Shown one piece after another: positions 1 through 10,149 of a DNA stretch of 64,000 nucleotides (its first letter is position 1; every line of letters begins with the position of its first letter). A program made the position numbers and the translations under genes. The notes under the pieces are model-generated. The model was not told where the DNA came from and did not search any database. It saw only the letters and a program-made list of their open reading frames with translations. Source of the stretch: Gammaproteobacteria bacterium (lineage in GTDB: Bacteria; Pseudomonadota; Gammaproteobacteria; JAKDMP01); NCBI GenBank assembly GCA_027018875.1, contig JALUYA010000005.1, positions 34,968 through 98,967 on the forward strand, written 5' to 3'.

Positions 1-127
1 GGGCTCACGGTTTGGATGACAAGCTCGGTAATGTAGCAATCCAGCCCGCCGGAAGCAAGGGAGGAGGGTCAACAGTGGCGGCGAATCTGCTAGCATAACC
101 GGACTGCAACTCCTGAAGATTTCGATC

Positions 128-421
128 GTGGCTTTCGATATTGTTGCCTTGAAGCACTTGGGCCGTCTCGCCCGCATCGGCCTTGACGAGACCGATTGTG
201 CCGCCCTGGGTGGCGAGTTGGGACCTATTCTTGCCCTGGTGGACCAGCTTCGGGAAGCGGATGTAGAGGGGGTCGTACCCATGGCTCACCCGCTCGCCCT
301 GGCCCAGCGTATGCGCCCCGATGAAGTTACCGAGAAACCCGACCGCGACCGTTTGCAGCGCAATGCTCCGCAGGTTCGGGATGGCCTGTATCTTGTGCCC
401 CGGGTAATCAACGGCGCATGA
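128..421 (+). CDS. gatC: Asp-tRNA(Asn)/Glu-tRNA(Gln) amidotransferase subunit C
   Basis: Small structural subunit of the GatCAB complex, which amidates misacylated Glu-tRNA(Gln) and Asp-tRNA(Asn) in the cytoplasm. The 97-residue length and the N-terminal pattern ([14 protein letters not shown], then acidic helices and a C-terminal LVPRVI) are typical of GatC. The start is GTG at 128 with only a weak upstream ribosome site. Its stop overlaps the gatA start by four bases (ATGA), so the two are translationally coupled. Gene order gatC-gatA-gatB supports the call. Confidence 0.93.
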   Translation: MAFDIVALKHLGRLARIGLDETDCAALGGELGPILALVDQLREADVEGVVPMAHPLALAQRMRPDEVTEKPDRDRLQRNAPQVRDGLYLVPRVINGA

Positions 422-1872
422 CTCTGCATGGCTTGAAGGCGATTGCCGCAGCCTTGGCGGCCGGTGAGACCACCAGCGTGGCCCTGGTCGAAGCGGTGCT
501 GGAGAAGATAGAGCGGCTGGACGGCAAACTCAACAGTTTTGTGAGTCTTACCCGGGATGTGGCGCTCCGGGCGGCACGCCGGGCCGACGCGGCGATTTCC
601 CGGGGGGAGACAGGTTCCCTTCTCGGTATCCCGATGGCGCATAAGGATATTTTTTGTACCGAGGGGGTCAAGACCAGTGCCGGCTCGCGCATGCTCGACA
701 GTTTTACCGCCCCCTATGATGCCGGCGTGGTCGAGCGGCTGAAACATGCGGGCGCCGTGATGGTTGGTAAAACCAATATGGACGAATTTGCTATGGGTTC
801 GTCGAGCGAGACCAGCTTCTACGGCCCGGTGGGTAATCCGTGGGACCTGGGGCGGGTTCCAGGCGGTTCCTCGGGTGGTTCGGCCGCGGCCGTGGCGGCG
901 CGGCTGGTGCCGTATGCCACCGGGACCGATACCGGGGGTTCGATTCGACAGCCTGCAGCGCTGACCGGGATCACCGGGATCAAACCCACCTATGGGCGGG
1001 TGTCGCGTTACGGGATGATTGCTTTCGCCTCGAGTCTCGACCAGGGGGGGGTACTCGCACCGAGCGCCGAGGATGCGGCCCTGGTTCTGGAGGCGATGGC
1101 GGGATTCGATCCGCGTGATTCCACCTCGGTGGATGAGCCCGTGCCGGAATATTCGGCGCTTGTCGATGAGTCCCTGCGCGGGCGTCGCATCGGCGTGCCC
1201 AAGGAATTTATCGCTTCCGGGGTCGATCCGGCCGTGAGTGCGGCGCTTGCGACCGCGCTCGAGCAGTTGGCCGGCCTGGGTTGCGAGGTGGAGGAAACCT
1301 CGCTGCCACACCTGGGGCTGTCGGTGCCAACCTATTATGTTGTCGCTCCCGCCGAGGCGAGCGCCAACCTGGCCCGTTATGACGGTGTGCGCTTCGGTTA
1401 TCGTGCCGAGAACCCCGCGAATCTTACCGATCTATATGAACGTTCCCGCAGAGAAGGCTTCGGTGCAGAGGTCAAGCGGCGCATCCTGATCGGCACTTTC
1501 GTGCTCTCGCACGGCTACTACGATGCCTACTACCTGCGGGCGCAGCGAGTGCGCCAGAGAATTGCCGCGGATTTTCGCCACGCCTTCGAGCGGTACGATT
1601 TTCTGGTCGGACCGACCACGCCGAGTGCCGCGTTCCGCCTGGGTGAAAAGACGGCCGACCCGGTTTCGATGTACCTGAACGATATTTTCACCATCGGCGT
1701 CAACCTGGCCGGCTTGCCCGCTTGTTCGGTACCGATGGGTTTCGATGGTAACCTGCCCGTGGGTCTGCAGATGATCGGCAAGGCCTTTGACGAGGCCGGG
1801 ATTCTGGCCCTGGCGCATCAGTATCAGCAGGTGACCGACTGGCACCGGCGCGTGCCTCCGCGGTGGGAGTAA
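418..1872 (+). CDS. gatA: Asp-tRNA(Asn)/Glu-tRNA(Gln) amidotransferase subunit A
   Basis: Amidase-signature subunit that hydrolyses glutamine and passes ammonia to GatB. Visible motifs: catalytic Lys in [11 protein letters not shown] (about residue 78), the Gly/Ser-rich core [13 protein letters not shown] (about 150), and [17 protein letters not shown] holding the cis-Ser and nucleophile Ser. Length of 484 residues matches the family. ATG at 418 overlaps the gatC stop. gatB follows two bases after the stop. Confidence 0.97.
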   Translation: MTLHGLKAIAAALAAGETTSVALVEAVLEKIERLDGKLNSFVSLTRDVALRAARRADAAISRGETGSLLGIPMAHKDIFCTEGVKTSAGSRMLDSFTAPYDAGVVERLKHAGAVMVGKTNMDEFAMGSSSETSFYGPVGNPWDLGRVPGGSSGGSAAAVAARLVPYATGTDTGGSIRQPAALTGITGIKPTYGRVSRYGMIAFASSLDQGGVLAPSAEDAALVLEAMAGFDPRDSTSVDEPVPEYSALVDESLRGRRIGVPKEFIASGVDPAVSAALATALEQLAGLGCEVEETSLPHLGLSVPTYYVVAPAEASANLARYDGVRFGYRAENPANLTDLYERSRREGFGAEVKRRILIGTFVLSHGYYDAYYLRAQRVRQRIAADFRHAFERYDFLVGPTTPSAAFRLGEKTADPVSMYLNDIFTIGVNLAGLPACSVPMGFDGNLPVGLQMIGKAFDEAGILALAHQYQQVTDWHRRVPPRWE

Positions 1873-1874
1873 GC

Positions 1875-3320
1875 ATGGATTGGGAACCGGTTATCGGACT
1901 TGAGATTCACGCCCAGTTGTTGACGCGGAGCAAGATCTTTTCCGCTGCCTCCACCGCCTTTGGTGCCGAGCCCAATGTCAACGCCTGCCCGATCGATCTC
2001 GGTTACCCGGGTATGTTGCCCGTCCTCAACCGCGAGGTGGTACGCATGGCGGTGATGTTCGGCCTGGCTGTCGACGCCGAGATAGCGCCACGGTCGGTGT
2101 TCGCGCGCAAAAACTATTTCTATCCGGATCTGCCCAAGGGTTACCAGATCAGCCAGTATGAGTTGCCGATTGTCGGCCCCGGGCGGCTTACCATCTCGCT
2201 TGAAGATGGCCATGAAAAGGTGATCGGCATTACCCGGGCTCACCTCGAGGAAGATGCCGGCAAGTCGCTGCACGAGGCTTTTGACGGATCAACCGGGATC
2301 GACCTTAATCGTGCGGGGGTTCCCCTGCTCGAAATCGTGTCCGAGCCGGATCTGCGTTCGGCGCGAGAGGCCGGGGCCTACATGAAGGCGATTCACACGC
2401 TGGTGCGTTATCTCGGTATCTGTGATGGCAACATGCAAGAAGGTTCGCTTCGCTGCGACGCCAATGTGTCGCTGCGCCCGCGCGGGAGTCGATCCTTCGG
2501 AACCCGAACCGAGATTAAGAATGTCAATTCTTTTCATTTTATCGAACAGGCGATTGATTACGAGATAGCCCGCCAGGCCGATCTGCTCGAATCCGGCGGC
2601 ACCGTGGTCCAGGAAACCAGACTGTATGATCCGGAGCGGCATGAAACCCGATCGATGCGGGCCAAGGAGGAAGCCAATGACTACCGCTACTTTCCCGATC
2701 CGGACTTATTACCGGTGGAGTTGGACGCGGCGTTTATCAATGCGATTCGGGCGACTCTACCCGAGTTGCCACGGGCCAGACGTGAACGCTTGCAGACGCA
2801 ATATGGCCTTTCCGCCTATGACGCCGGCGTACTCACCGCCGAGCGGGAGCTGGCCGATTATTACGAGGCGGTAGTCGAATCCCTGGGGGGCGAGGCCAAG
2901 CTCAGCGCCAACTGGGTGATGGGCGAACTGGCCGCGGCGCTCAACCGGGAGGGACTGACAATCGGTACCTCCCGGATTTCTGCTCCCGGATTGGCTGGTC
3001 TGTTGCGGCAAATCATCGATGGCCTGATCTCCGGTAAATTGGCTAAGGAGGTTTTCGAGGCCATGTGGGCGGGCGAGGGCGAGGCCGATGCGGTGATCAA
3101 AAAACGGGGATTACGCCAGATTTCCGACCCCGAGGCGCTGGTTCGAGTCATTGACGAGGTGATTGCGGCGAACCCCTCCCAGGTCGCGCAGTATAAGGCG
3201 GGAAAGGAGAAGCTGTTCGGGTATTTCGTTGGCCAGGTGATGAAGCAAACCCGGGGCCGGGCAAATCCCGCTGAAGTGAACCGTCTGCTCAAGCAGCGGT
3301 TACCTCCGCCCGGCGGCTGA
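1875..3320 (+). CDS. gatB: Asp-tRNA(Asn)/Glu-tRNA(Gln) amidotransferase subunit B
   Basis: Kinase/transamidase subunit that phosphorylates the tRNA-bound Glu or Asp and accepts ammonia from GatA. The N-terminal signature [13 protein letters not shown], the [18 protein letters not shown] block and the C-terminal YqeY-like tail ([18 protein letters not shown]) are all present. The frame opens at a GTG at 1863, but ATG 1875 fits the conserved N-terminus and has GGGAG just upstream. It completes the gatCAB operon. A GC-rich hairpin overlaps its stop codon. Confidence 0.97.
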   Translation: MDWEPVIGLEIHAQLLTRSKIFSAASTAFGAEPNVNACPIDLGYPGMLPVLNREVVRMAVMFGLAVDAEIAPRSVFARKNYFYPDLPKGYQISQYELPIVGPGRLTISLEDGHEKVIGITRAHLEEDAGKSLHEAFDGSTGIDLNRAGVPLLEIVSEPDLRSAREAGAYMKAIHTLVRYLGICDGNMQEGSLRCDANVSLRPRGSRSFGTRTEIKNVNSFHFIEQAIDYEIARQADLLESGGTVVQETRLYDPERHETRSMRAKEEANDYRYFPDPDLLPVELDAAFINAIRATLPELPRARRERLQTQYGLSAYDAGVLTAERELADYYEAVVESLGGEAKLSANWVMGELAAALNREGLTIGTSRISAPGLAGLLRQIIDGLISGKLAKEVFEAMWAGEGEADAVIKKRGLRQISDPEALVRVIDEVIAANPSQVAQYKAGKEKLFGYFVGQVMKQTRGRANPAEVNRLLKQRLPPPGG

Positions 3321-3329
3321 GCCGCCGGG
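3309..3329 (+). terminator. Possible terminator hairpin at gatB stop
   Basis: A perfect 9-bp GC stem (CCCGGCGGC / GCCGCCGGG) with a 3-nt loop; the loop is the gatB TGA stop itself. No real T-run follows, so it may act as a weak terminator or an mRNA 3'-end stabiliser. The remaining ~240 bases before the next, convergent gene hold nothing else recognisable. Confidence 0.45.
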
Positions 3330-3571
3330 GTTTCCGGCCGTAGCGGCGGCCTCCGGGTGCGGGAGGTATTGCGGCTCTGCCGGTGACGCGGCAATCCAAC
3401 TCTTGCGGCGGAAGCCTCGACAGAGCCGCTTCATGACTCAATTTACGTTAATCCGCTGCCAGCTTTGGGCAAACAGACCAAGAAATAATGGTATTTTCAG
3501 GCGGCTGTTTCAGTGTGGTTCGAAACGGGAAGAGCCCTTATTTTCGGGGGCATTTATCCCGGACACTTGGG

Positions 3572-4042
3572 TCAGTGCTCGCGTATGATCACATACCGGC
3601 CGAGCAGGCTTGCGCCTTTCGGGTTTTCGGCATTGCCGATGGTGGCGCGCAAGTCGATGCGCGCGCGCGAGTGGCGGGCGAGCATGGCCTGATAGTGGGC
3701 CCGGCTTGCCGGATCGGGCGGTTCGGCTTGGGCCAGAAGATCGCCGGTCAGCGGACTAAAGAACTGGCTGGTTGCGGTCTGAATTACGATGTCGAGTCCG
3801 GGGTCATCCAACGACAGCCATAACCATCCCCAACAGGCCAGGGTGCCCAGGCATTCGATGGCACCGCCGAAGGCCTTGCCATGGTGATTGCGGCTGGTGC
3901 CATAGGGCGAGGACAGTACGAGCCGATCCTGATCCCAGCACTCTACCCGGATTTGCAGGGCATTTGCCAAGGGGATTTCGGTAAGTACCTGCTCCAGGCT
4001 GCGTATTGCATCGGCGGATGATCTTTTCGCATTCACATTCAT
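3572..4042 (-). CDS. Putative thioesterase, YiiD C-terminal-like hotdog fold
   Basis: A 156-residue cytoplasmic protein resembling the hotdog thioesterase domain found at the C-terminus of YiiD. It has the SSPYGTSRNHHGKAFGGAIECLGTLACWG segment, in which a histidine/glycine-rich turn precedes the long hotdog helix. The substrate is unknown. It is convergent with gatB and lies 50 bases downstream of prmC on the same strand. The family call rests on this pattern alone. Confidence 0.6.
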   Translation of the reverse strand: MNVNAKRSSADAIRSLEQVLTEIPLANALQIRVECWDQDRLVLSSPYGTSRNHHGKAFGGAIECLGTLACWGWLWLSLDDPGLDIVIQTATSQFFSPLTGDLLAQAEPPDPASRAHYQAMLARHSRARIDLRATIGNAENPKGASLLGRYVIIREH

Positions 4043-4092
4043 GGGTGAAATTGTAACCGCAGATCGCCCTTGGCGTGGGTTGGGCGTGGCCG

Positions 4093-4935
4093 CTACCCGG
4101 GACGCCGGGCGCTAATCGCCCGGGGCAGTCCGGCCAGGTCATGATGCGCGCCTATATCTTTGAAGCCCGCCTTGCGCAGAAGGCGCCCGAGGCTGGGTTG
4201 CTGTTCGGCGCCATGTTCTAGGACCAGCCAGCCGCCGGGGCGCAGCCGGGACGGGGCCGCGGCGATGACCCGGGCTAGGGCGTCGAGTCCTTCACGCCCG
4301 GCGACGAGCGCGATGCGAGGTTCGTGGACCAGGTCGCCGGTATCCAGGTGCGGATCCCCGGCGGCGATGTAGGGCGGGTTGGATACGACCAGATCGAAAT
4401 ATTCTTCACCGAAGGGCGCAAACCAGTCGGCCTGGACAAAGTCGATGCCTCCGGCGTCGTGTTGCCGGGCATTTGCATGGGCGAGCCGTAGTGCGGGCAG
4501 GGAATAGTCGGTAGCCGTAATGCGGGCCTTGGGGCACTCCCGTGCCAGGGCGATGGCGATGGCGCCGCTGCCGGTTCCGAGTTCTACAACCCGGGGTTTT
4601 CGCAGCGACGCGATGCGTTCCAGGGATAGTTCCACTAAGAGTTCGGTCTCGGGCCGGGGGATCAAAACCGCTGGGGTTACCCGGAGTTTCAGGCCGTAAA
4701 ACTCGCGGGTGCCGAGGATATAGGCGACGGGCTCCCCGCGCGCGCGCCGTTGCACATAGTCCAGTCCATGGGCGGCCTGTTCGCGATCAAGGGTGATTTC
4801 CGGGTGCGCGTACAGGGCCTCGCGGCTGATGCCGAGGGCGTGGGCGATAAGGATGGAGGCTTCGCGGGGGGTTTTCAGCCGCTCGCGGGCCAGGGCCAAC
4901 AGCTTCGCGCGAGTGGGCGATGAAATTTGAGCCAT
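4093..4935 (-). CDS. prmC: Peptide chain release factor N5-glutamine methyltransferase
   Basis: Methylates the GGQ glutamine of release factors RF1/RF2. The N-terminal helical domain (about 1-75) is followed by a Rossmann methyltransferase domain with SAM motif VVELGTGSGAIAIALA (about 115-130) and the hallmark NPPY tetrapeptide in VVSNPPYIAAGDPHL, which binds the glutamine amide. Length of 280 residues is normal. prfA, its usual neighbour, is absent; here it is divergent from the cystathionine beta-synthase gene, with the long open frames overlapping slightly at the 5' ends. Confidence 0.93.
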   Translation of the reverse strand: MAQISSPTRAKLLALARERLKTPREASILIAHALGISREALYAHPEITLDREQAAHGLDYVQRRARGEPVAYILGTREFYGLKLRVTPAVLIPRPETELLVELSLERIASLRKPRVVELGTGSGAIAIALARECPKARITATDYSLPALRLAHANARQHDAGGIDFVQADWFAPFGEEYFDLVVSNPPYIAAGDPHLDTGDLVHEPRIALVAGREGLDALARVIAAAPSRLRPGGWLVLEHGAEQQPSLGRLLRKAGFKDIGAHHDLAGLPRAISARRPG

Positions 4936-4980
4936 CCTGTTAACATAACATCTTTATTTTCTCTGCTTAAGGCCTACTTC

Positions 4981-6351
4981 ATGCAGGTGGTTTCCGGCGT
5001 ACTGGATCTGATCGGCAGGACTCCGATGGTCGCGGCCTCGCGGCTCGATACCGGACCATGTCATTTATTCATCAAGCTTGAGTCACAAAATCCCGGGGGA
5101 TCGATCAAGGATCGTATCGGCTTATACATGATCGAGGCCGCCGAGCGGCGCGGCGATATCCGCCCCGGTGACCTGCTGGTCGAGGCCACCGCGGGCAACA
5201 CCGGCCTGGGGCTTGCACTCACGGCGGCGATTCGTGGTTACCGGTTGCTGATCGTTATGCCGGATAAGATGAGCCGAGAGAAGGTGTTCAATGTCCAGGC
5301 GATGGGAGCCGAGGTGATCATGACCCGCTCGGATGTCGGCAAGGGGCATCCCGAGTATTACCAGGATCTGGCCGCGCGGTTGGCGACCGAGCGTAGTGGT
5401 TACTACATTAACCAGTTCAGCAATCCGGATAATCCCGCGGCCCACGTCGCGACGACCGCCCCGGAAATTCTCGAACAGATGGATGGGCGGGTCGATGCCG
5501 TGGTTGTGGGGGTAGGTACCAGTGGCACGCTCACGGGACTTTCACGTTATTTCCAGAAACATTCTCCGCAAACCCGCTTCGTGTTGGCCGACCCCGAGGG
5601 CTCGGTGCTTGCCGGGTATATCGCCACCGGGAATCTGGGCCAGGCCGGTCGCTGGCTGGTCGAGGGGATCGGGGAGGATTTCATCCCCGAAATTGCCGAT
5701 CTTTCGGCGGTAGAGCGGGCCTACACCATTCCCGATGCCGAAGCCTTTGCGACCGCCCGCGAGGTGTTGCGCAAGGAAGGTCTGCTCCTGGGATCTTCTT
5801 CGGGGACCCTGATTGCCGCTGCTTTACGTTACTGCCGCGAGCAAACCGAGCCTTTGCGGGTGGTGACATTGGGATGCGACACCGGGGCGAAATACCTGTC
5901 GAAGATGTATAACGATTTTTGGCTTGCCGAACGCGGTTTCGTAAAAACGCCGGCCACGGGAACCCTGGCCGATCTGGTGACCCATCCCTATCGGGCCAAT
6001 GCCACAATTACCGTGGGCCCGCAGGACACCCTGGCCATTGCGCATGATCGTCTCCGGGAAGGCGGTTTCTCGCAGCTCCCGGTGGTTCGCGCAGGACACC
6101 TGGTCGGTGCACTCACCGAGGCGGATCTCCTGCGCGCCGCTTGTGAAGAAGGGCTGAGTTTTGCAGCCCCGGTGAGTCGGGCCATGAATACCGGATTTCC
6201 GCGCCTGGGCGTGGAGGAGCCGGTTGCAGTGCTGGCCGAACGCCTGGCCATCGAGCCGGCCATTGCCATCGAAGATGACGAGGGGTTCGTCGGCCTGGTT
6301 ACCCGGGCGGATTACTTGACCTGGATTCGCAACGGAGGACATTGCGCATGA
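4981..6351 (+). CDS. Cystathionine beta-synthase with C-terminal CBS pair
   Basis: PLP enzyme condensing serine and homocysteine to cystathionine, the first step of reverse transsulfuration. The N-terminal fold-type II domain carries the PLP lysine in NPGGSIKDRIG, a TAGNTGLGLA loop and a GTSGTLTG phosphate-binding loop. Two CBS modules occupy roughly residues 340-456 and may bind a regulatory adenosyl ligand. The open frame extends to 4927, but MQVVSGVLDLIGRTP at 4981 is the conserved start. Its stop overlaps the next start (ATGA), pairing it with the lyase. Confidence 0.9.
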   Translation: MQVVSGVLDLIGRTPMVAASRLDTGPCHLFIKLESQNPGGSIKDRIGLYMIEAAERRGDIRPGDLLVEATAGNTGLGLALTAAIRGYRLLIVMPDKMSREKVFNVQAMGAEVIMTRSDVGKGHPEYYQDLAARLATERSGYYINQFSNPDNPAAHVATTAPEILEQMDGRVDAVVVGVGTSGTLTGLSRYFQKHSPQTRFVLADPEGSVLAGYIATGNLGQAGRWLVEGIGEDFIPEIADLSAVERAYTIPDAEAFATAREVLRKEGLLLGSSSGTLIAAALRYCREQTEPLRVVTLGCDTGAKYLSKMYNDFWLAERGFVKTPATGTLADLVTHPYRANATITVGPQDTLAIAHDRLREGGFSQLPVVRAGHLVGALTEADLLRAACEEGLSFAAPVSRAMNTGFPRLGVEEPVAVLAERLAIEPAIAIEDDEGFVGLVTRADYLTWIRNGGHCA

Positions 6352-7511
6352 GTATCGGCAGTTGCCGTTTCGCTACCCTGTGTGTTCATGCCGGGCATGA
6401 GCCGGAGCCGGTAACCGGCGCGGTCATGCCGCCCATCTCTCTGGCCTCCACCTATGCCCAGGGTAGCCCAGGAAAGCATACCGGCTACGAGTATTCGCGC
6501 ACCCGCAACCCAACCCGGCAAGCCTGGGAACAGGCGATGGCGGCTCTCGAGGGAGGGGTTGCCGGATATGGCTTTGCATCGGGTATGGCCGCCGCTGCCG
6601 CGGCCCTGGAGCTGTTGCCGACGGGCAGCCATGTGGTAGCGATGGACGACCTTTATGGAGGAACGCGGCGCTTGTTTAGCCAGGTGCGCGAACGCAGTGC
6701 CGGATTGAAATTCAGTTTTGTCGATCTGACCGATCCGCAGCGGTTCGAGGATGCGCTTACCCCCGAGACCCGCCTGGTGTGGGTGGAGTCCCCAACCAAC
6801 CCGCTCCTTAAACTAGCGGACCTGAAGGCCATCGCCGAGATTGCGCGGCGCCACGAAATCATCAGCCTGTGCGACAACACCTTTGCCACGCCTTGGTGCC
6901 AGCGTCCGCTGGCCTTCGGTTTCGACCTGGTACTGCATTCGGCGACCAAATACCTTAATGGACATTCGGATATGGTGGGCGGTGTCCTGGTAGCCGGATC
7001 CGCAGAATTATCGACAAGGATCGGATTTATTCAGAACTCGGTTGGTGCCATTGCCGGTCCCTTTGATGCGTATCTGGCACTGCGGGGTGTCAAGACACTC
7101 GCGCTGCGGATGGAACGGCACTCGGAAAGCGCCTTGGCGATTGCCGCCTGGCTCGAACCGCATCATGGTGTGCACCGAGTTCTGTATCCGGGCTTGAGCA
7201 GTCATCCGCAACATGCGCTGGCCCAACGCCAGATGAACCGCGGCTATGGCGGGATGATCAGTGTCGTTCTCGATACGAACCTTGCCGGCGCCCGCCGGTT
7301 TCTGGAACAGGTGCGGATATTTACCTTGGCGGAGAGCCTGGGTGGGGTGGAAAGCCTGATCGAACACCCGGCGTTGATGACTCATGCCGCGGTTCCCGCG
7401 GACGAACGCAAGGCCTTGGGTTTCGCGGATGGGCTGATCCGGCTCTCGATCGGGGTGGAAGATCCGCAAGACTTGATTACGGCCCTGAATGATGCTCTCT
7501 CGGTGCTGTGA
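6348..7511 (+). CDS. Cystathionine gamma-lyase/synthase family PLP enzyme
   Basis: Cys/Met-metabolism PLP enzyme, most likely the gamma-lyase that splits cystathionine to cysteine, given the upstream cystathionine beta-synthase. Family hallmarks: the YSRTRNPTR active-site Arg/Tyr block, GFASGMAA, the DNTFATPWCQRPL aspartate, and the PLP lysine in HSATKYLNGHSDMVGG. The 387-residue length fits. Start ATG at 6348 overlaps the upstream stop. A MetB-like (synthase) role cannot be excluded from sequence alone. Confidence 0.87.
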   Translation: MSIGSCRFATLCVHAGHEPEPVTGAVMPPISLASTYAQGSPGKHTGYEYSRTRNPTRQAWEQAMAALEGGVAGYGFASGMAAAAAALELLPTGSHVVAMDDLYGGTRRLFSQVRERSAGLKFSFVDLTDPQRFEDALTPETRLVWVESPTNPLLKLADLKAIAEIARRHEIISLCDNTFATPWCQRPLAFGFDLVLHSATKYLNGHSDMVGGVLVAGSAELSTRIGFIQNSVGAIAGPFDAYLALRGVKTLALRMERHSESALAIAAWLEPHHGVHRVLYPGLSSHPQHALAQRQMNRGYGGMISVVLDTNLAGARRFLEQVRIFTLAESLGGVESLIEHPALMTHAAVPADERKALGFADGLIRLSIGVEDPQDLITALNDALSVL

Positions 7512-7614
7512 CCGGGCGCCGCCGGGGCTTTGTTCCGTGTGGGGATTGCGAGGCTGAAGTTCAAATGATAGGCTCCCACTCGTCTCTAAAAACCGAAACC
7601 TTATGGAGGAAAAT

Positions 7615-8154
7615 ATGACCGATACCCCGCTTGACATCGCCAATACGCCGCCACCGGCGTTCGATCCCAATCTTGAGTTGGAGTATTTGTTCGCCGGTGC
7701 CAAACAAGGCAAGGTATCTATCATCACGGTGTATCAAGCGCTACTTCGCGCACCGGTATATGCCATGTTCGACCGTGAGATGACACCGGAAAATCTCGAT
7801 CCCGGTGCCAGCGCCCTGGTGTTTGAAACCGATGACATGGGTAATTTGATGGTCTTGTTTACCGCGCCCGAACTGGCCGAGAAGATTCGCGATGACCTGG
7901 GGGAGTTCGCATATCCGGGGCAACTCGCCGGCGAATATGTAATTAGCACCCTGGCCGAAGACACCGGTATCATGCTCAATCCCGGCTATGACTATGGAAT
8001 GAAGCTTTCGGGAGAGGGGCTGAGGCGGCTGAAAGCGGATTTTGGCACCCGTGGTGGGCCCGTCGGCGGACCTTCCCCGGGTACGCCTCCAGCCACGGCG
8101 GAGGGGGATTCTTTTGGTGGCCCTCCGGGAACGTCGAATCCGAAGCTGAACTGA
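7615..8154 (+). CDS. SseB N-terminal-domain-like protein
   Basis: A 179-residue soluble protein. The N-terminal half (LEYLFAGAKQGKVSIITVYQALLRAPVYA, then LVFETDDMGNLMVLFTAPE) resembles the SseB N-terminal domain of unknown biochemical role. The C-terminal 35 residues are Gly/Pro/Ser-rich and probably disordered. The start is ATG 7615: the upstream in-frame ATG at 7603 is followed by GGAGGA, which is the ribosome site for 7615. It is a single gene convergent with gpsA. Confidence 0.6.
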   Translation: MTDTPLDIANTPPPAFDPNLELEYLFAGAKQGKVSIITVYQALLRAPVYAMFDREMTPENLDPGASALVFETDDMGNLMVLFTAPELAEKIRDDLGEFAYPGQLAGEYVISTLAEDTGIMLNPGYDYGMKLSGEGLRRLKADFGTRGGPVGGPSPGTPPATAEGDSFGGPPGTSNPKLN

Positions 8155-8182
8155 TTCTTCCGGTTCACCGGCCGGGCCTGAA

Positions 8183-9181
8183 TCAGCGTTCGGGTTTCAT
8201 CGAACGCCGCATCAGGGTTGCCACTGCATCGCGGGGTGCCTGGTGCCCGGACAGCACGGCCTGAACCGCTTCACTGATCGGCATCTCGATATTTTTCTCC
8301 CGCGCTAGCCGTGTCAGTGCCGCCGCCGCCGGGATGCCTTCAACGGCACCGGCGATCCGTTTGTGGGCCGATTCCACGGTGGCACCGCCGCCCAGCTCAA
8401 GCCCGAAGCGGCGGTTGCGGGACTGGTCGTCGGTGCAGGTTAGCACCAGGTCGCCTAGTCCCGCGAGTCCCATCAGGGTTGCCGGGCGTGCTCCGAGCAC
8501 CCGTCCCAGGCGCCGAATTTCGGCCAACCCCCGGGTTATGATCCCGGCGCGGGCGTTGGCGCCGAAGCCCAGCCCATCGGCGATTCCGGCGGCAATCGCG
8601 ATCACGTTCTTGGCGGCGCCTCCAAGTTCAACGCCGGTAAGGTCGGTGCTGGTGTAGGTACGAAAGCGCTCGCTGTGCAACAGGCAAGCGAAGCGGCGGG
8701 CCAGGGTGGCCGAGTTTGCGGCCACGGTGATCGCGGTCGGCAGCCTCCGGGCTACCTCGATGGCAAAACTGGGTCCCGAGACGACACCGATGCCCCGCGT
8801 TTCACCGAGTATCTCCCGGGCACGTTCATGCAGGGGTTTCCCGGTCTCGCAATCAAGTCCCTTGGTGGCCCAAAAGACGGGAGCCGTGCCCTCGGGCAGG
8901 CGAGAGATAACTTCGGTAAAGCCGGTGCTCGGCACCGCAATGAGTATGAAATCCGTCTTGTAGAGGGTGTTTTCAAGGCGCGAATCCGGTATCAATGCTT
9001 CCGGAAAGTGAATACCCGGCAGGTACCGGCGGTTTACCCGTTCCGTCGCCATGGTCGCGAGGAGTTTTTCGCGATGACCCCAGAGCTTGACGTGTACCCC
9101 GTTACGCGCCAGTTGAATGGCAAGTGCCGTGCCCCAGGCGCCGGCGCCGAGTACAGCGACTCTGGAATCCGTGGGGCTCAT
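8183..9181 (-). CDS. gpsA: Glycerol-3-phosphate dehydrogenase [NAD(P)+]
   Basis: Reduces dihydroxyacetone phosphate to sn-glycerol-3-phosphate for phospholipid synthesis. The N-terminal dinucleotide fold GAGAWGTALAIQLARNG, the GPSFAIEVARRLPTA block and the catalytic-lysine region GAAKNVIAIAAGIADGLGFG are all intact. Length of 332 residues is normal. It lies directly downstream of secB on the same strand, the usual gammaproteobacterial order. Confidence 0.97.
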   Translation of the reverse strand: MSPTDSRVAVLGAGAWGTALAIQLARNGVHVKLWGHREKLLATMATERVNRRYLPGIHFPEALIPDSRLENTLYKTDFILIAVPSTGFTEVISRLPEGTAPVFWATKGLDCETGKPLHERAREILGETRGIGVVSGPSFAIEVARRLPTAITVAANSATLARRFACLLHSERFRTYTSTDLTGVELGGAAKNVIAIAAGIADGLGFGANARAGIITRGLAEIRRLGRVLGARPATLMGLAGLGDLVLTCTDDQSRNRRFGLELGGGATVESAHKRIAGAVEGIPAAAALTRLAREKNIEMPISEAVQAVLSGHQAPRDAVATLMRRSMKPER

Positions 9182-9204
9182 GCCGGGAGTGATGACACCG
9201 AGGG

Positions 9205-9672
9205 TTACCCGTTGAGTTGTCCCGTTGACTGCATGGCCTGCTGTTGATAAATAGCATCGAAATCGAGTGGCTGCAGCATGACCGGCAGAAACCCGCCTCG
9301 GGTCACCAGATCCGAAATGGCTTGGCGGACATAGGGGAATAGGGCTTCGGGAGCCCGTGCCCCCAGAGCCCTGCCCTGTGCGGATTCCGGAACACCATTG
9401 AGCGATACGATGGCGCCCATGTGGACTTCACAGACGAACAGGCTGCGGTCCCCGCTTTTGGCCTCGACCGTGACGGCCAGCACGACCTCGTGGCTGCCTG
9501 GCCGATCGGCCAGGCCATTGATCTGGGTCTGGATATTGACGCCTGCTTCCGGGGGGCTGAGTTCCTCGGTGAAGATGCCCGGAACCAGAGGGGATTCGAA
9601 GGAACAGTCCTTGAGGTAGATCTGTTCCAGGGTGAATTGTCCGGGGCTGGGTTGCATATCGGGTTCGCTCAT
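9205..9672 (-). CDS. secB: Protein-export chaperone SecB
   Basis: Cytosolic tetrameric chaperone that keeps preproteins unfolded and hands them to SecA. The peptide QIYLKDCSFESP near the N-terminus, the C-terminal PLDFDAIYQQQ and the 155-residue length are characteristic. The frame opens upstream at 9708, but ATG 9672 has GAGGAAT in front and gives the conserved MSEPD-type N-terminus. It sits between a rhodanese gene and gpsA; the grxC gene often found here is absent. Confidence 0.95.
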   Translation of the reverse strand: MSEPDMQPSPGQFTLEQIYLKDCSFESPLVPGIFTEELSPPEAGVNIQTQINGLADRPGSHEVVLAVTVEAKSGDRSLFVCEVHMGAIVSLNGVPESAQGRALGARAPEALFPYVRQAISDLVTRGGFLPVMLQPLDFDAIYQQQAMQSTGQLNG

Positions 9673-9714
9673 GGTATTCCTCGTGGTAGGTGGAAAATAA
9701 GACTTCAAGGGGTG

Positions 9715-10149
9715 TCAAGTGGCCTTTTCAAGGGGGAGTTGCTCTCTGCGCCAGGCTTCGATGCCACCTTTTAGTGAATAGGAATCGGTGAGGCCCGCCC
9801 GGCGCAAAATGGTCAGGGCGCGAGCACTGTGGCGTGAATTTCCCCCGATAACTAGTATGGGGCGGGACTTTTTGGTGCGTTTAGGCTTGAGTTCATCCAG
9901 GCGCCGTGGCAGTTCGGCGAGGGGAATGTGACGGGCGCCGGCCAGGTGGGCCCGGGCATAATCGGCTTGCGTGCGGCAATCCACCAAGATAACTCCGCGG
10001 TTGATCAGACGTACGGCCTGCGCCGGTTCCAACTCATGTAACGCCCTCAGGCGCCGCTGCAACTCGTCGGCGACGATGAGGGCGAGGATTATTCCCAATG
10101 CGGCGACCAGCTCCCAATTGCCAGCGGAAAAAACAAGATATTCGTGCAC
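9715..10149 (-). CDS. Rhodanese-like domain protein, membrane-anchored (YibN-like)
   Basis: One N-terminal membrane segment (WELVAALGIILALIVADEL) is followed by a single rhodanese domain. The position expected for the active-site cysteine lies in the loop VIGGNSRHSARAL, which has no Cys, so sulfurtransferase activity is doubtful; the only nearby cysteine is in VILVDCRTQADYARAHLAGA. The open frame runs up to 10371, but GTG 10149 matches the YibN-type N-terminus; the start is uncertain. Position upstream of secB is conserved in gammaproteobacteria. Confidence 0.75.
   Translation of the reverse strand: MHEYLVFSAGNWELVAALGIILALIVADELQRRLRALHELEPAQAVRLINRGVILVDCRTQADYARAHLAGARHIPLAELPRRLDELKPKRTKKSRPILVIGGNSRHSARALTILRRAGLTDSYSLKGGIEAWRREQLPLEKAT

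Noticed and set aside
286..1311. 341-codon open frame antisense to gatA
   Set aside because: It mirrors the third-position G/C of gatA, has no ribosome site or domain, and gatA is certain.
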